Shown here one piece after another: positions 1 to 7,679 of a stretch of DNA of 64,000 nt (position 1 is its first letter; every line of letters begins with the position of its first letter). Origin of the DNA: JAFKFH01 sp017307375 (GTDB lineage Bacteria; Pseudomonadota; Alphaproteobacteria; Ferrovibrionales; Ferrovibrionaceae); the NCBI GenBank assembly GCA_965229335.1, contig OZ245874.1, forward strand, positions 1,674,001-1,738,000, in the 5' to 3' direction. Below the pieces are notes generated by a model. That model was not told the DNA's origin. It did not search any database and saw nothing but the letters and a program-made list of their open reading frames with translations. Both the position numbers and the translations under genes were made by a program.

Positions 1-53
1 AGTCGCCAAGGTGGCAGGCGATCGAGCCCCTGCGTGAGCGGAAGGAAGCAGAC

Positions 54-779
54 ATGACCAAGCGACTGGCCCTCGTCACCGGCGGCACGCGCGGCATCGG
101 CGCGGCCATCTCGACCGCCCTGGCCGATGCCGGTTGCACCGTCGTTGCCACCCATGCCGGCAACACGGCGAAGGCTGACGCCTTTCACGCCGAAACAGGG
201 ATACCGGTCTATGGCTGGGACGTCGCCGACTTCGCGGCCTGCCGCGACGGTGTCGCCCAGGTCGTCGCGGCGCACGGCCCGATCGATATCCTCGTCAACA
301 ACGCCGGCATCACCCGCGACGCGACGCTGCACAAGATGACCGAAGCGCAATGGCGCGCCGTGATCGACACCAACCTGGGCGGCTGCTTCAACATGTGCCA
401 CGCCGTGATCGAGGGCATGCGCGCACGCGGTTTCGGCCGGATCGTCAATATCGGCTCGATCAACGGTCTGGCGGGGCAGTTCGGTCAGGCCAACTACGCC
501 GCCGCCAAGGCCGGCATCATCGGCTTCACCAAGTCGCTGGCTCAGGAAAGTGCGCAGAAGGGCATCACCGTGAACGTCGTTGCCCCCGGCTATACCGCCA
601 CCGACATGGTCGCGGCGGTGCCCGCCGGAATCCTGGAGAAGATCGTGGCAAAGATTCCGGTCGGACGGCTGGCCGAGGCTCGCGAAATTGCCGCCGCCGT
701 CCGTTATCTGGTGTCGGAGGAAGCCGCTTTTGTCACCGGCGCGACGCTCTCGGTGAACGGGGGCCAGTACATGGCCTGA
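54..779 (+). CDS. phaB: Acetoacetyl-CoA reductase (SDR family)
   Basis: Probable NADPH-dependent reduction of acetoacetyl-CoA to (R)-3-hydroxybutyryl-CoA, the second step of polyhydroxybutyrate synthesis, in the cytoplasm. The 241-residue length is normal for PhaB. The N-terminus has the SDR nucleotide motif TGGTRGIG, then NNAG, and the catalytic Ser/Tyr/Lys lie in NIGSINGLAGQFGQANYAAAKAG-type sequence around residues 138-157 (Tyr and Lys in NYAAAK). It ends with the typical GATLSVNGGQYM. The start is fixed by an AAGGAA ribosome site a few bases upstream. The bases before it are too short to identify the preceding gene, and no phaA is visible in the window. Other 3-oxoacyl reductases of the FabG type are close relatives, so PhaB rather than FabG is a judgement from the C-terminal and ITRDATLHKM segments. 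Confidence 0.9.
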   Translation: MTKRLALVTGGTRGIGAAISTALADAGCTVVATHAGNTAKADAFHAETGIPVYGWDVADFAACRDGVAQVVAAHGPIDILVNNAGITRDATLHKMTEAQWRAVIDTNLGGCFNMCHAVIEGMRARGFGRIVNIGSINGLAGQFGQANYAAAKAGIIGFTKSLAQESAQKGITVNVVAPGYTATDMVAAVPAGILEKIVAKIPVGRLAEAREIAAAVRYLVSEEAAFVTGATLSVNGGQYMA

Positions 780-891
780 TCTCCGGCCGGGCAGCCGTGA
801 CCGGCCGGAATCACGCCTGTTGCGTGACGGATCTGAATGGTGTGCTGTCGGGGACCACCATTCGAGTCCCGTTTCCGGAGGATGTGTCACG

Positions 892-1284
892 ATGGATCGC
901 TTTACCGGCGGCTGCCTCTGCGGCGATGTCCGTCTTGTTGCGCGGGGCCGGCCTTACCGGGTCGGGCTTTGTCATTGCCTGGACTGTCGCAAACACCATG
1001 GCGCACTCTTCCATGCATCCGCGGTCTTTCCCGAGGAGGCGGTGACCATCGAGGGCGAGCCCAGCGGTTATGCCGATCGCTTTTTCTGTCCACGCTGCGG
1101 CTCGTCGGTGTTTTCGCGCAGCGGCGACGAGATCGAGGTACATCTGGGCGCGCTCGATGCCTGCGACCAGTTGGAACCCACGTACGAATTGTGGACCGTG
1201 CGCCGGGAAGCCTGGTTGCCGCCGTTCGCCGGCATGCGGCGATACCAGCGTGATCGCATCGCTGCCGGCCGCTCGGAGGACTGA
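892..1284 (+). CDS. GFA-family zinc-binding protein
   Basis: Member of the family named after glutathione-dependent formaldehyde-activating enzyme, whose members bind zinc through clustered cysteines. The 130-residue protein shows CxC at C8/C10, CHCLDC at C27/C29/C32 and CPRC at C66/C69, the full set expected. The start at 892 has a GGAGGATG ribosome site just upstream and begins MDRFTGGCLCG, the usual opening; the frame is open further upstream but nothing there resembles the family. The actual substrate cannot be told from sequence, since few of these proteins have proven formaldehyde activity. It stands alone between phaB and a convergent cysteine hydrolase. Confidence 0.85.
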   Translation: MDRFTGGCLCGDVRLVARGRPYRVGLCHCLDCRKHHGALFHASAVFPEEAVTIEGEPSGYADRFFCPRCGSSVFSRSGDEIEVHLGALDACDQLEPTYELWTVRREAWLPPFAGMRRYQRDRIAAGRSED

Positions 1285-1336
1285 CAAGGGGTCCGGCAAT
1301 CCGGACGAAAAAATAGCCTCCCTGGAACCAGGCGCA

Positions 1337-1432
1337 TCATCCGCCGCCGATTCCCTGGACCACCTTGCCCCGGCCTTCGCAGTTTGGACATGCGCGGTCC
1401 AGCAGCCGGCCGGTGCCGGCGCATTCGGGGCA
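1337..1432 (-). pseudogene. Remnant of a small DnaJ-type zinc-finger peptide
   Basis: The minus strand reads CPECAGTGRLL..ACPNCEGRGKV and then a stop, that is two CxxCxGxG knuckles as in DnaJ-type zinc fingers and in small alphaproteobacterial zinc-ribbon peptides. An in-frame TAG lies directly before the first Cys codon, and no ATG, GTG or TTG start precedes the first knuckle in this frame, so the intact N-terminus is missing. It is either a decayed gene or one displaced by a frameshift. The 31 recognisable codons carry no enzymatic domain. Low-to-moderate confidence because the match is short, but spacing of both knuckles is exact. Confidence 0.4.
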
Positions 1433-1547
1433 CTATTCCAGCTTGTTCCGGCGACAAGGTGAATTCGCGGTCCAGTCGTTGCGCGAGGATCACTCGATGG
1501 CCAGCCGGGCGATGACACCCGCGACCTCGCGTGCCCGCTCGGACCGG

Positions 1548-2162
1548 TCAGCCGCGGTCCGGCCAGGCCTGCAACAGCTGATCGGCCGTGGCTATCTCGA
1601 TCTGCTGGCTGAACCGCTGCCGGTACATGCCCAGCAGCGCGTCATGCCCCGGATCCGATGAACTGCATATGCCATCCTCGACGATGACGACGCGAAAGCC
1701 GTGATCTACCGCGGCCAGGACGGTGGCCAGGACGCAGACATCGGTTTCGGAGCCCGATATCACCAGGCTGTCGACGGACTGCGCCGCAAGCTGCGCCGGA
1801 AGCCGCCGTCCGGCCAGGGCCGAGTACACCGCCTTGTCGACCACCTGGGCCGGCGGCACGAACCGGGCTAGGCTCGCCACGAGTTCGAGATAGCCGGGAT
1901 CGAGCCGGGCGCGGGTCTTGTCCTCCCACCGGGTATAGTACCGCCGCCAGCTTCCCGGCATGTCCTCCGGTTTCAGCGGCGGAATGAACCGGGTGAAAAT
2001 CGTTCGTGCCGGGTCGTGAGCGACCAGGCACTCGACGACGGGCAGCACCCGATCCATCCAGGGCGTCGGCCAAGGGCCGTCCGCGGCGAACAGCCGCTGC
2101 ATATCCACGCACAGATGGCGCGTGGTCGTCGGCAACGGTCCGAAGATCAGTCCGTCAGCCAC
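1548..2162 (-). CDS. Isochorismatase-like cysteine hydrolase
   Basis: Cytosolic hydrolase of the isochorismatase/nicotinamidase superfamily. From a GTG start the protein has 204 residues, normal for the family. The triad is visible: Asp20 in CVDMQRLF, Lys108 in VVDKAVYSAL, and Cys141 in SGSETDVCVLATVLAAVD, followed by VIVEDGICSS. The reading frame stays open for a further ~690 bases upstream, but that part is Arg/Pro-rich composition-driven sequence without similarity to the family, so the GTG just before the first beta strand was chosen; its ribosome site is weak. The substrate is unknown. The gene runs toward the GFA gene and has no operon partner with a related job. Confidence 0.75.
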   Translation of the reverse strand: MADGLIFGPLPTTTRHLCVDMQRLFAADGPWPTPWMDRVLPVVECLVAHDPARTIFTRFIPPLKPEDMPGSWRRYYTRWEDKTRARLDPGYLELVASLARFVPPAQVVDKAVYSALAGRRLPAQLAAQSVDSLVISGSETDVCVLATVLAAVDHGFRVVIVEDGICSSSDPGHDALLGMYRQRFSQQIEIATADQLLQAWPDRG

Positions 2163-2383
2163 GGCCGTGTCCCGTCGGCTCGGAACATTCGCCTCCAGGC
2201 CCGGTTCGTTGACTGACGAATGGAGCAGACATGATGCTCTGGTCCTGGTTTCCGCCTCTGCCGATCTGGATCGGCGACATGGCGCTGTTGCTGATCGTTC
2301 CCGGCGGCTGGGCGACGCATGCGGCGTGGGACCGTGTGGCAGCGCTGGCGCTCTGTTGCCGTCGGCCGGCGCATCGGCTGATA

Positions 2384-2701
2384 TCAGGGATCGGTGATGC
2401 CGAGCAGGCCGACGACGGCGATTGCGACGACTGCAATCACTGCCAGCAGCCATGCCGCGCCGTGACCAACGACGGCGCCCGATCGGTCCCGGGGGCGGGT
2501 GAAGTCCGACGGCCTGTCGAATCGTTCCTGTGCGCGTGCCTCGTCCACTTCCGCCGCCTCGGGCGGGCGGCCGGCGGCCTCGTCGTCCGTGCCGAGGGGG
2601 GCCGCTGCCGGGTCGCTGAAGTCCACCTTCGACCCGGTTCGGCCGCTGTCGATTTCGTGGCGAAGCATGTCCGAGTTGGCCCGTCGCGGCTCGTCTTTCA
2701 T
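2384..2701 (-). CDS. Small hydrophilic protein with C-terminal membrane anchor
   Basis: A 105-residue protein of unknown function. Residues 1-78 are charged and probably disordered, with several Glu/Asp/Arg-rich stretches; residues ~82-100 form one hydrophobic helix (WLLAVIAVVAIAVVGLLG), so it is probably tail-anchored in the inner membrane with the N-terminus in the cytoplasm. An AGGAG ribosome site sits six bases before the ATG. No catalytic motif is seen. It lies among other short stress-type genes on the same strand. Reality as a gene rests on the ribosome site and on the clean division into polar body and anchor. Confidence 0.6.
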   Translation of the reverse strand: MKDEPRRANSDMLRHEIDSGRTGSKVDFSDPAAAPLGTDDEAAGRPPEAAEVDEARAQERFDRPSDFTRPRDRSGAVVGHGAAWLLAVIAVVAIAVVGLLGITDP

Positions 2702-2772
2702 GCGATGCTCCTGGCAATGCGATCACGTCCCGGGCCGACGACGGCCGGCGGCATGACGCCCGTTGCGAACGT

Positions 2773-2811
2773 GCCGGGAGGGACCCTGGCCGCGACGGAG
2801 CCCCTCCCGGC
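2773..2811. other. Inverted repeat, 10-bp arms
   Basis: GCCGGGAGGG at 2773-2782 is matched exactly by its reverse complement at 2802-2811, with a 19-base loop. It lies downstream of the minus-strand gene ending at 2950 and upstream of the one starting at 2701. No T-run follows on either strand, so it may be a weak or factor-dependent terminator or a chance GC-rich hairpin. Confidence 0.35.
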
Positions 2812-2949
2812 TGATCGGTCGGAGTGGGCGTCGCGCCATCCAAGCGCCGCTTCACTCGGTCTCGATCACGTCGACAACGGCATGGCGGGCATCATGTTCC
2901 TGCATCTGGCGGAAAAATAGGATTTTTTTCTGTGTTCGCCAAACATAGA

Positions 2950-3258
2950 TTATGGACGGGGCTCCAGCGCGACGGGTCCGGTGCCGACGACCGGCCGGTC
3001 GCGCTCGCGCAGGACTTGCCCGCAGAACTTCTGCAGGATGTCGCGGCAGGCCGCGTCCAGTTCGGCGATCGAGGAAGCTTCGACCGTTCCATAGGCGACA
3101 GGCGTGCCACGCGCGGCCTTTCCCGTGGCGGGGCGTGCAGCCAGCCGCGTGACCACATAGCTGCCGAAGTAGCGCTGCTCGCGATCGGTGTCGTAGATCA
3201 TCACATGCAGGCGGTTGGATGAAGTTTCGAATATCGCGTGTTCCACCAATTGCTTCAT
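2950..3258 (-). CDS. Small conserved-type protein, paralogue of 8074-8364
   Basis: A 102-residue protein of unknown function starting MKQLVEHAIFET; the ATG has a CGAGGAG ribosome site, which is preferred over the in-frame ATG further upstream. It aligns by eye with the product at 8074-8364: ET..(N/S)R(L/F).V with a following Gly-containing strand turn, then an RP-rich middle, then G(T/A)VEA.S(I/L)A(E/D)L followed by a helix. No signal peptide or membrane segment. The alternating hydrophobic pattern suggests a small alpha/beta domain. The two genes also share an upstream DNA motif, so they may be co-regulated. Function not assigned. Confidence 0.65.
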   Translation of the reverse strand: MKQLVEHAIFETSSNRLHVMIYDTDREQRYFGSYVVTRLAARPATGKAARGTPVAYGTVEASSIAELDAACRDILQKFCGQVLRERDRPVVGTGPVALEPRP

Positions 3259-3301
3259 GACACTCCTCGCCGGTCGCGCCACGTTCCCATCGGACGGGGC
3301 T

Positions 3302-3323
3302 GCCGACATTCACTTACGATAAG
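3302..3323 (-). promoter_or_regulatory. Conserved upstream motif, copy 1
   Basis: On the minus strand this reads TTATCGTAAGTGAATGTCGGC, some 45 bases before the ATG of the gene at 3258. Nearly the same sequence (2-3 differences over 21 bases) occurs 50 bases upstream of the paralogous gene at 8364. TTATCG/TTATCA could be a -10 element; a shared operator is the alternative. Confidence 0.45.
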
Positions 3324-3388
3324 GCCGGCCATTATTCTTCGTCGGCAATTGGACCCTGGTACAGCTGGTTTCTCTCTTATCGAGTGCT

Positions 3389-3934
3389 TTACGGGGTTCT
3401 GTCGCATCGGCCGATCCGCGTATCGTTCTGCACATGGCTTACGCCCGAGACCGCCTCGGCGATGGCTTCGGCGCGCCGCCTGGCGGTGCGCGAGGCGACC
3501 GAGCCGGACAAGGTGACTTCGGTGCCGCTGACCGTGACCTCGATGCGGCGCGCGTCGATCCGCGGGTCGTCGGTCAGCCGTGTGCAGACATCGTCGTGGA
3601 TACGCGCGGCCGGCCGGGTGTAGCCGCGCCGGCCATGGCCGCGATGTGTTTCGGCCGGCTTCCGCTGTGCAATATTGCGGTCTCGGAACCATGACGCGAC
3701 CCGGTCTCCCGCGCGGTCGAGCAGGCCGCGATGCGTGCCGCCCACGGCCATGGGCCGGCTTTGGTCCTGGCCGTCGTCATCGGCAAACGGAGGGCCGAAG
3801 GCCTGATAATAGCGCTCCGCCAGACGATCGCAGTGCCCTCGGCGGCGCGTCGGCGCGCCCCCGATGCGCGCCGATGAGTCGTGCGGCCGCGGCCGGCACC
3901 GGTCTTCTCCGCTCGCGCGGTCGTTGTCGTCCAT
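3389..3934 (-). CDS. BON-domain protein
   Basis: A 181-residue protein. Residues 1-115 are charged and low-complexity with no recognisable fold; residues ~118-178 form a BON domain: IHDDVCTRLTDDP, then the strand pair IEVTVSGTEVTLSGSV, then a helix rich in Ala/Arg and the closing GVSHVQNDTRIG. BON domains bind phospholipids or act in envelope stress (OsmY, BON-LysM proteins). No signal peptide is visible from the chosen start MDDNDRA, which has a GGGAGAAAAC ribosome site; so the protein would be cytoplasmic unless the true start differs. An Arg-rich upstream extension in frame was judged not coding. It is divergent from the kinase gene at 4139. Confidence 0.7.
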   Translation of the reverse strand: MDDNDRASGEDRCRPRPHDSSARIGGAPTRRRGHCDRLAERYYQAFGPPFADDDGQDQSRPMAVGGTHRGLLDRAGDRVASWFRDRNIAQRKPAETHRGHGRRGYTRPAARIHDDVCTRLTDDPRIDARRIEVTVSGTEVTLSGSVASRTARRRAEAIAEAVSGVSHVQNDTRIGRCDRTP

Positions 3935-4138
3935 CGTTTTCTCCCGCTCAGGTCTGCAAGCCGCCGTGGAACGTCGTGCAGGTGGGGCTGTTCCGGATGT
4001 GGGGCCACATCTCGGCGCTGCGGCCTCGGAGCGACCAGGGTTCTCGCGGGCGTGATCCCGCATCACCGCATTATCGTCATCGGCGGTTGAACGGTTTCGG
4101 CGGTATTTCAGTCCGGCAAGTTGGTATAGGCTGATCTC

Positions 4139-6298
4139 ATGCCCGAATATTCGGCAGTTGAACCCCCCGGCGATTCACGACAGGCCTCCCGATTGGTGGT
4201 CGTCGGTATCGGCGCAGTCCGGGCATCGATCCCATCGGTCGGCTGCGTACTCGCTCGGCTGCCGGCGCAGTCCGGGCTGACGGTCCTGATCGTTGTGCGG
4301 GACCATCAGCCAGATGACCTGCCGGGGATATCGGCAACCCTCGCCCGCTCCGGGCGGCTGCCGGTCGAAGTCGCCGCTGACGGCCTGCAGCTTCAGCGTG
4401 GTCACGTCTACCTGGTGCCGGCGGGCGCGCTGCTGACCCTGGAAGGGGCGCGTCTGCGGGTCGGAGGGGATGGTGACCGGGGCGCGCTCGACACATTCTT
4501 GCGGTCGTTGGCCGAGCAGCATGGGAAACATGCGATCGGCATCGCCCTGGCCGGATTGGGCGACGACGGCACTCTGGGGCTCGCCGCTGTCAGGCTCAAT
4601 GGCGGGCTGGCCATGGCGGAGCTGACGATGCCGGCGGACCAGATCGGGCGCCATATCGTTGCCCATGTCGACCGTCTTGGTAGCGCCGGCAGGGCCATCG
4701 GCCTCGGCGCCGACATTCAGCCCGACCATGGGGCGGCTCATCTGCGCGATGACCATGTCCGGCGGCTGGAGAGCGAGTTGCACCTGACCAAGGACCGGCT
4801 GGAGGCGACGATCAAGGAACTCGAGACTGCCAATGGGGTGCTCACGTCCTCCAACGATGGATACCGGGCAGCCAACGAGGAGCTAAGATCGGTCAACGAG
4901 GGCTTGCAGACAGTCAATGGCGAACTGGCCAAGGCCAATTCCGATCTGAAGATTCTGCTGGAGGGCACGCGGATCGCGACCATCTTTCTCGACAGCGACC
5001 TGCGTGTCAGAGCCTTCACGCCCGGCGCCACCGAGATATTCCACCTGGTCGAGAATGATATCGGGCGCCCGATCACCCAGATCGCATTGCGGATTGCCTA
5101 CAATGGGCTCGAGGACGATGTGCGCAACGTGCTGCGCACGCTGGCAACCATCGAGCGCGAGGTCGACGATCCGCGCAGCGGCTCGCGCCATTTCGTTCGC
5201 GTGCTGGCCTGTCGCGGCATCGACAGTTTCATCGCGGGCGCGGTGCTGACCTTCCTCGACATGACGCCCGCCGTCCGCGCCGAGGAGGCCCTGCGCAAGA
5301 GCGAGCAGCGTCTGACGCTGGCTCAAGCCGCGGGCCATATCGGGTCCTGGACTCGTGATGCCGGCACCAATGCCCAGTGGTGGTCGCCCACGATGTTCGA
5401 GCTGCACGGCCTGCCGCCGGGCGAGGCGCCGCCCGCCGACGCCCATCTTGCCTTTGCCGAGGATGTCGAGCGTGCCCGTTTCGAGCAGGCGATCGCCGCC
5501 GCGCTCTCGGGCGATGGCGACATCAATATCGAATATCGTATGCGCCATCCGCTGCGGGGCGAGCGTTGGCTGGCGACGATCGGGCAGGCCGAAGCCAGAT
5601 CGAATGCCGGCCAGCCGATGCGTCTGGTCGGCGTCACGTTCGACATTTCCGACCAGAAACAGGCAGAACGACGCAGCGCGCTGATGCTGGCGGAGTTGCA
5701 GCATCGCGTTCGCAACACCCTGGCCGTGGTGCGCTCGCTGGCGGCACGCAGCCTGGAGACCAGCCGCACGCTGGACGATTTCCGCAGCCATTTCGAAGGC
5801 CGCCTCGGCGCGCTCGGCCGCACGCAAGGCGTGCTTGCCCGCCTTTCAGGGGGCGAGGTCGACCTCGAGGAGCTGGTCCGCGACGAATTGCTCGCCCAGG
5901 CGGTGCCGGACGACGGGCATCTGCGGATCGCGGGTCCACGGATCAGCCTGCGTCAGAAGGCTGCCGAATTGTTCGGCCTGGCGCTGCACGAATTGGCGAC
6001 GAACGCGGTGAAGTACGGCGCGCTGGCCAGGCCACCCGGCAGCATATCCATCACCTGGCGTATTTTCGAGACCAGCGGCGGCCCGCGCCTCGGCCTCGAA
6101 TGGCTGGAGAAGAATGCCCGCCCGGTGCGCCCGCGCCAGCGTCGCCGCGGCTTCGGCAGCTCCTTGATCGAGCAAGGGTTGCCCTACGACCTCGGTGCCG
6201 CGACTTCGCTGGAAATCGGTGCTGGCGGCGTACGCTGCACGATCGAATTGCCGCTGGGGAGCGACCTGGTCATCGCCGAGACGGCCGGGGCGGAATGA
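4139..6298 (+). CDS. CheB-like/PAS/HWE hybrid sensor histidine kinase
   Basis: Membrane-free sensor kinase of 719 residues. Residues ~17-190 resemble the CheB methylesterase domain, ~195-275 form a coiled coil (repeated NEEL/NEGL/NGEL pattern), ~275-385 and ~390-505 are PAS domains, and ~510-715 are an HWE/HisKA_2 kinase with phospho-accepting His522 in LQHRVRNTLAVV, N-box HELATNAVKYG and the WLE signature. In the usual chemotaxis-type relatives a CheR methyltransferase domain sits after CheB; it is absent here. The catalytic Ser of CheB is replaced (VVGIGAV where GIGAS is expected), while His56 and Asp143 remain, so the domain is probably non-catalytic and used for sensing. The stop overlaps the start of the Crp-like gene, which suggests a shared pathway. 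Start is supported only by a weak ribosome site. Confidence 0.85.
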   Translation: MPEYSAVEPPGDSRQASRLVVVGIGAVRASIPSVGCVLARLPAQSGLTVLIVVRDHQPDDLPGISATLARSGRLPVEVAADGLQLQRGHVYLVPAGALLTLEGARLRVGGDGDRGALDTFLRSLAEQHGKHAIGIALAGLGDDGTLGLAAVRLNGGLAMAELTMPADQIGRHIVAHVDRLGSAGRAIGLGADIQPDHGAAHLRDDHVRRLESELHLTKDRLEATIKELETANGVLTSSNDGYRAANEELRSVNEGLQTVNGELAKANSDLKILLEGTRIATIFLDSDLRVRAFTPGATEIFHLVENDIGRPITQIALRIAYNGLEDDVRNVLRTLATIEREVDDPRSGSRHFVRVLACRGIDSFIAGAVLTFLDMTPAVRAEEALRKSEQRLTLAQAAGHIGSWTRDAGTNAQWWSPTMFELHGLPPGEAPPADAHLAFAEDVERARFEQAIAAALSGDGDINIEYRMRHPLRGERWLATIGQAEARSNAGQPMRLVGVTFDISDQKQAERRSALMLAELQHRVRNTLAVVRSLAARSLETSRTLDDFRSHFEGRLGALGRTQGVLARLSGGEVDLEELVRDELLAQAVPDDGHLRIAGPRISLRQKAAELFGLALHELATNAVKYGALARPPGSISITWRIFETSGGPRLGLEWLEKNARPVRPRQRRRGFGSSLIEQGLPYDLGAATSLEIGAGGVRCTIELPLGSDLVIAETAGAE

Positions 6299-7068
6299 AG
6301 ACCAGCCGCGGGATCCCGCCTGCCGCACCGCAGGATCCGATCGATGCGGTGGTCAGGCGATTCCAGACGGCCGGAATGTGCCAGGATGACGCTGCCGGCG
6401 TTGCGGCATTGCGGGACGCCTGCATGACGCCGGAAACCTGGCCGGCCGGCAGCGACCTGATGCGGGAGGGGCATCGCGCGCGCGCGTTGATCCTGCTGGA
6501 CGGCTGGGCCGCCCGCGCCTGGCATCTGCCGGATGGCCGGCGGCAGATCCTGAACTTCTACCTGCCAGGGGATGTCGCCGGCTTCACCTTCGGCGCGGCG
6601 CTGCCGGAAATGACGACCGTGACCGCCGTGACCGCGGTGCGCGCAGCGGTCTGCACCCCGCTCGAGCAGGCGATGCGGCTCGATGCCGCCCTGGCCGGGA
6701 TCAAGCAGGCGGTGGAGGCATGCGCGCGAACGATGGAGCATCTGCTGATCGACCAGGTGGTACGGCTGGGGCGCCGTACGGCGTATGAACGGATGTGCCA
6801 TCTGCTGCTGGAACTGCATGCGCGCCTTGCTGCGATCGGTCGTGCCCAGGACATGACCTTCGCGATGCCGCTGACCCAGGAGACGCTCGCCGACGCGACG
6901 GGCCTCAGCATCGTGCATGTCAATCGGACGTTGCAGCAGCTGCGCCGCGACGGCCTTCTCGAACTGCGGACGGGCGAGGCCCGTCTGCTCGAACCGGAGC
7001 TGATGGCAGCCATTGCCGATTATCGCGCGCCCTCCGGCCCGAGGCCGGCAAGCCGAACGGCGACCTAG
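6295..7068 (+). CDS. Crp/Fnr-family transcriptional regulator
   Basis: A 257-residue regulator. Residues ~45-140 are a cyclic-nucleotide-binding-type beta barrel (LILLDGWAARAW, NFYLPGDVAGF), ~150-180 the dimer helix, and ~190-245 a winged helix with LTQETLADATGLSIVHVNRTLQQLRRDGLL as the recognition unit. It lacks an N-terminal Cys cluster for an Fe-S centre, so it is not an oxygen sensor of the Fnr type; it resembles the alphaproteobacterial Crp-like group. The ATG overlaps the kinase stop codon (ATGA), indicating translational coupling with the HWE kinase. Ligand and targets are unknown. Confidence 0.9.
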   Translation: MKTSRGIPPAAPQDPIDAVVRRFQTAGMCQDDAAGVAALRDACMTPETWPAGSDLMREGHRARALILLDGWAARAWHLPDGRRQILNFYLPGDVAGFTFGAALPEMTTVTAVTAVRAAVCTPLEQAMRLDAALAGIKQAVEACARTMEHLLIDQVVRLGRRTAYERMCHLLLELHARLAAIGRAQDMTFAMPLTQETLADATGLSIVHVNRTLQQLRRDGLLELRTGEARLLEPELMAAIADYRAPSGPRPASRTAT

Positions 7069-7190
7069 GCTCGCGGTCCTGCCGGCAATGCGACTCTGGC
7101 GGAACAACGCCGGCTGCGTGACGTTCGAGGGTACTTGGTTCTGGCCATCGCGCTGTCGGTCCTACCCGTCCCCAAGGCAGGAGTTAGGCG

Positions 7191-7325
7191 ATGTTCATGC
7201 ACAACAAGCGTCTGATGCGTACCGAGATCGATCGAGTCGGCGGCGCGTGCCGGGGCAGAAGGCGCCAGTACCAAACCTGTCGTCACCGGCCCCTGATCGC
7301 TACCCGCCGGGCCACCCTTGCATAA
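7191..7325 (+). CDS. Possible 44-residue basic leader-like ORF
   Basis: A short ORF with a strong ribosome site (GCAGGAG, seven bases before ATG). It begins MFMHNKRLM, which resembles the conserved N-terminus of manganese catalases (MF-HNKRLQ type), but the similarity stops there and the rest is Arg-rich (about one residue in four). Its TAA is embedded in the ribosome site of the next gene (TAAGGAAACG), so the two may be translationally coupled. It could be a small basic peptide, a leader ORF, or the 5' relic of a Mn-catalase gene. Low confidence as a functional protein. Confidence 0.35.
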   Translation: MFMHNKRLMRTEIDRVGGACRGRRRQYQTCRHRPLIATRRATLA

Positions 7326-7338
7326 GGAAACGATGGTC

Positions 7339-7605
7339 ATGGCTGCGTCCAAGCCCGCCGGCTCCAGGCCCGACAGCGACGAAGCCCTGCTCAGCCGCCT
7401 GCCGGCGGCCGAGCGCATGGCCATCGACGTCCAGGTGGCGCGCCTGGTCGCGCGCCGCAGCCGGCGGGACGATCCCGACAGCCTGGAGGCGCTCGCCCGC
7501 GACCTTCTCCTCCGCCCGGAAGCCTACGGGAACGAGGGCTCGGCCTTCCTGGCCTCCGCCACGTTGCGTTGCTGGGCCGAGACCCTGCGCCGCAGGCCGC
7601 AATAA
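7339..7605 (+). CDS. Small hypothetical protein, 88 residues
   Basis: Function not recognised. The product (MAASKPAGSRPDSDEALLSRL) is charged and predicted helical, with no signal peptide, membrane segment or metal motif. AAGGAAA lies ten bases before the chosen ATG; an ATG two codons earlier is equally in frame, and a TTG at 7318 further up. It directly follows the short ORF at 7191 and precedes a single-domain response regulator on the same strand. Supported by frame continuity, ribosome site and lack of a better frame on either strand. Confidence 0.5.
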   Translation: MAASKPAGSRPDSDEALLSRLPAAERMAIDVQVARLVARRSRRDDPDSLEALARDLLLRPEAYGNEGSAFLASATLRCWAETLRRRPQ

Positions 7606-7679
7606 GCGCCTCGTTGGTGCTGGATTGCACGGTATGACGGTATTTTGGTGAGATTCATCCAGGGAGCGGTGAACTGCCG

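Noticed and set aside
1..53. Possible 3' end of a gene before phaB
   Set aside because: Short open frames end here in two phases, but too few codons exist to identify any product.
783..808. CCGGCCGG repeats after phaB
   Set aside because: Self-complementary GC-rich octamers are expected by chance in this composition and no T-run follows.
1289..1317. GTCCGG-CAAT-CCGGAC hairpin followed by an A-run
   Set aside because: The A-run is on the wrong side to form a T-tail for the minus-strand gene and is not a T-run for the plus strand; not a canonical terminator.
2163..2855. N-terminal extension of the cysteine hydrolase
   Set aside because: Frame is open but Arg/Pro-rich, unlike the family, overlaps another gene with a good ribosome site, and would double the protein length.
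2231..2920. Plus-strand ORF starting with a hydrophobic segment (MMLWSWFPPLPIWIG)
   Set aside because: Has a GGAG ribosome site and a nearby GGAAC-type sequence, but it would run completely over the minus-strand gene at 2384-2701 and loses all protein-like character after ~50 residues. A very short hydrophobic peptide cannot be excluded.
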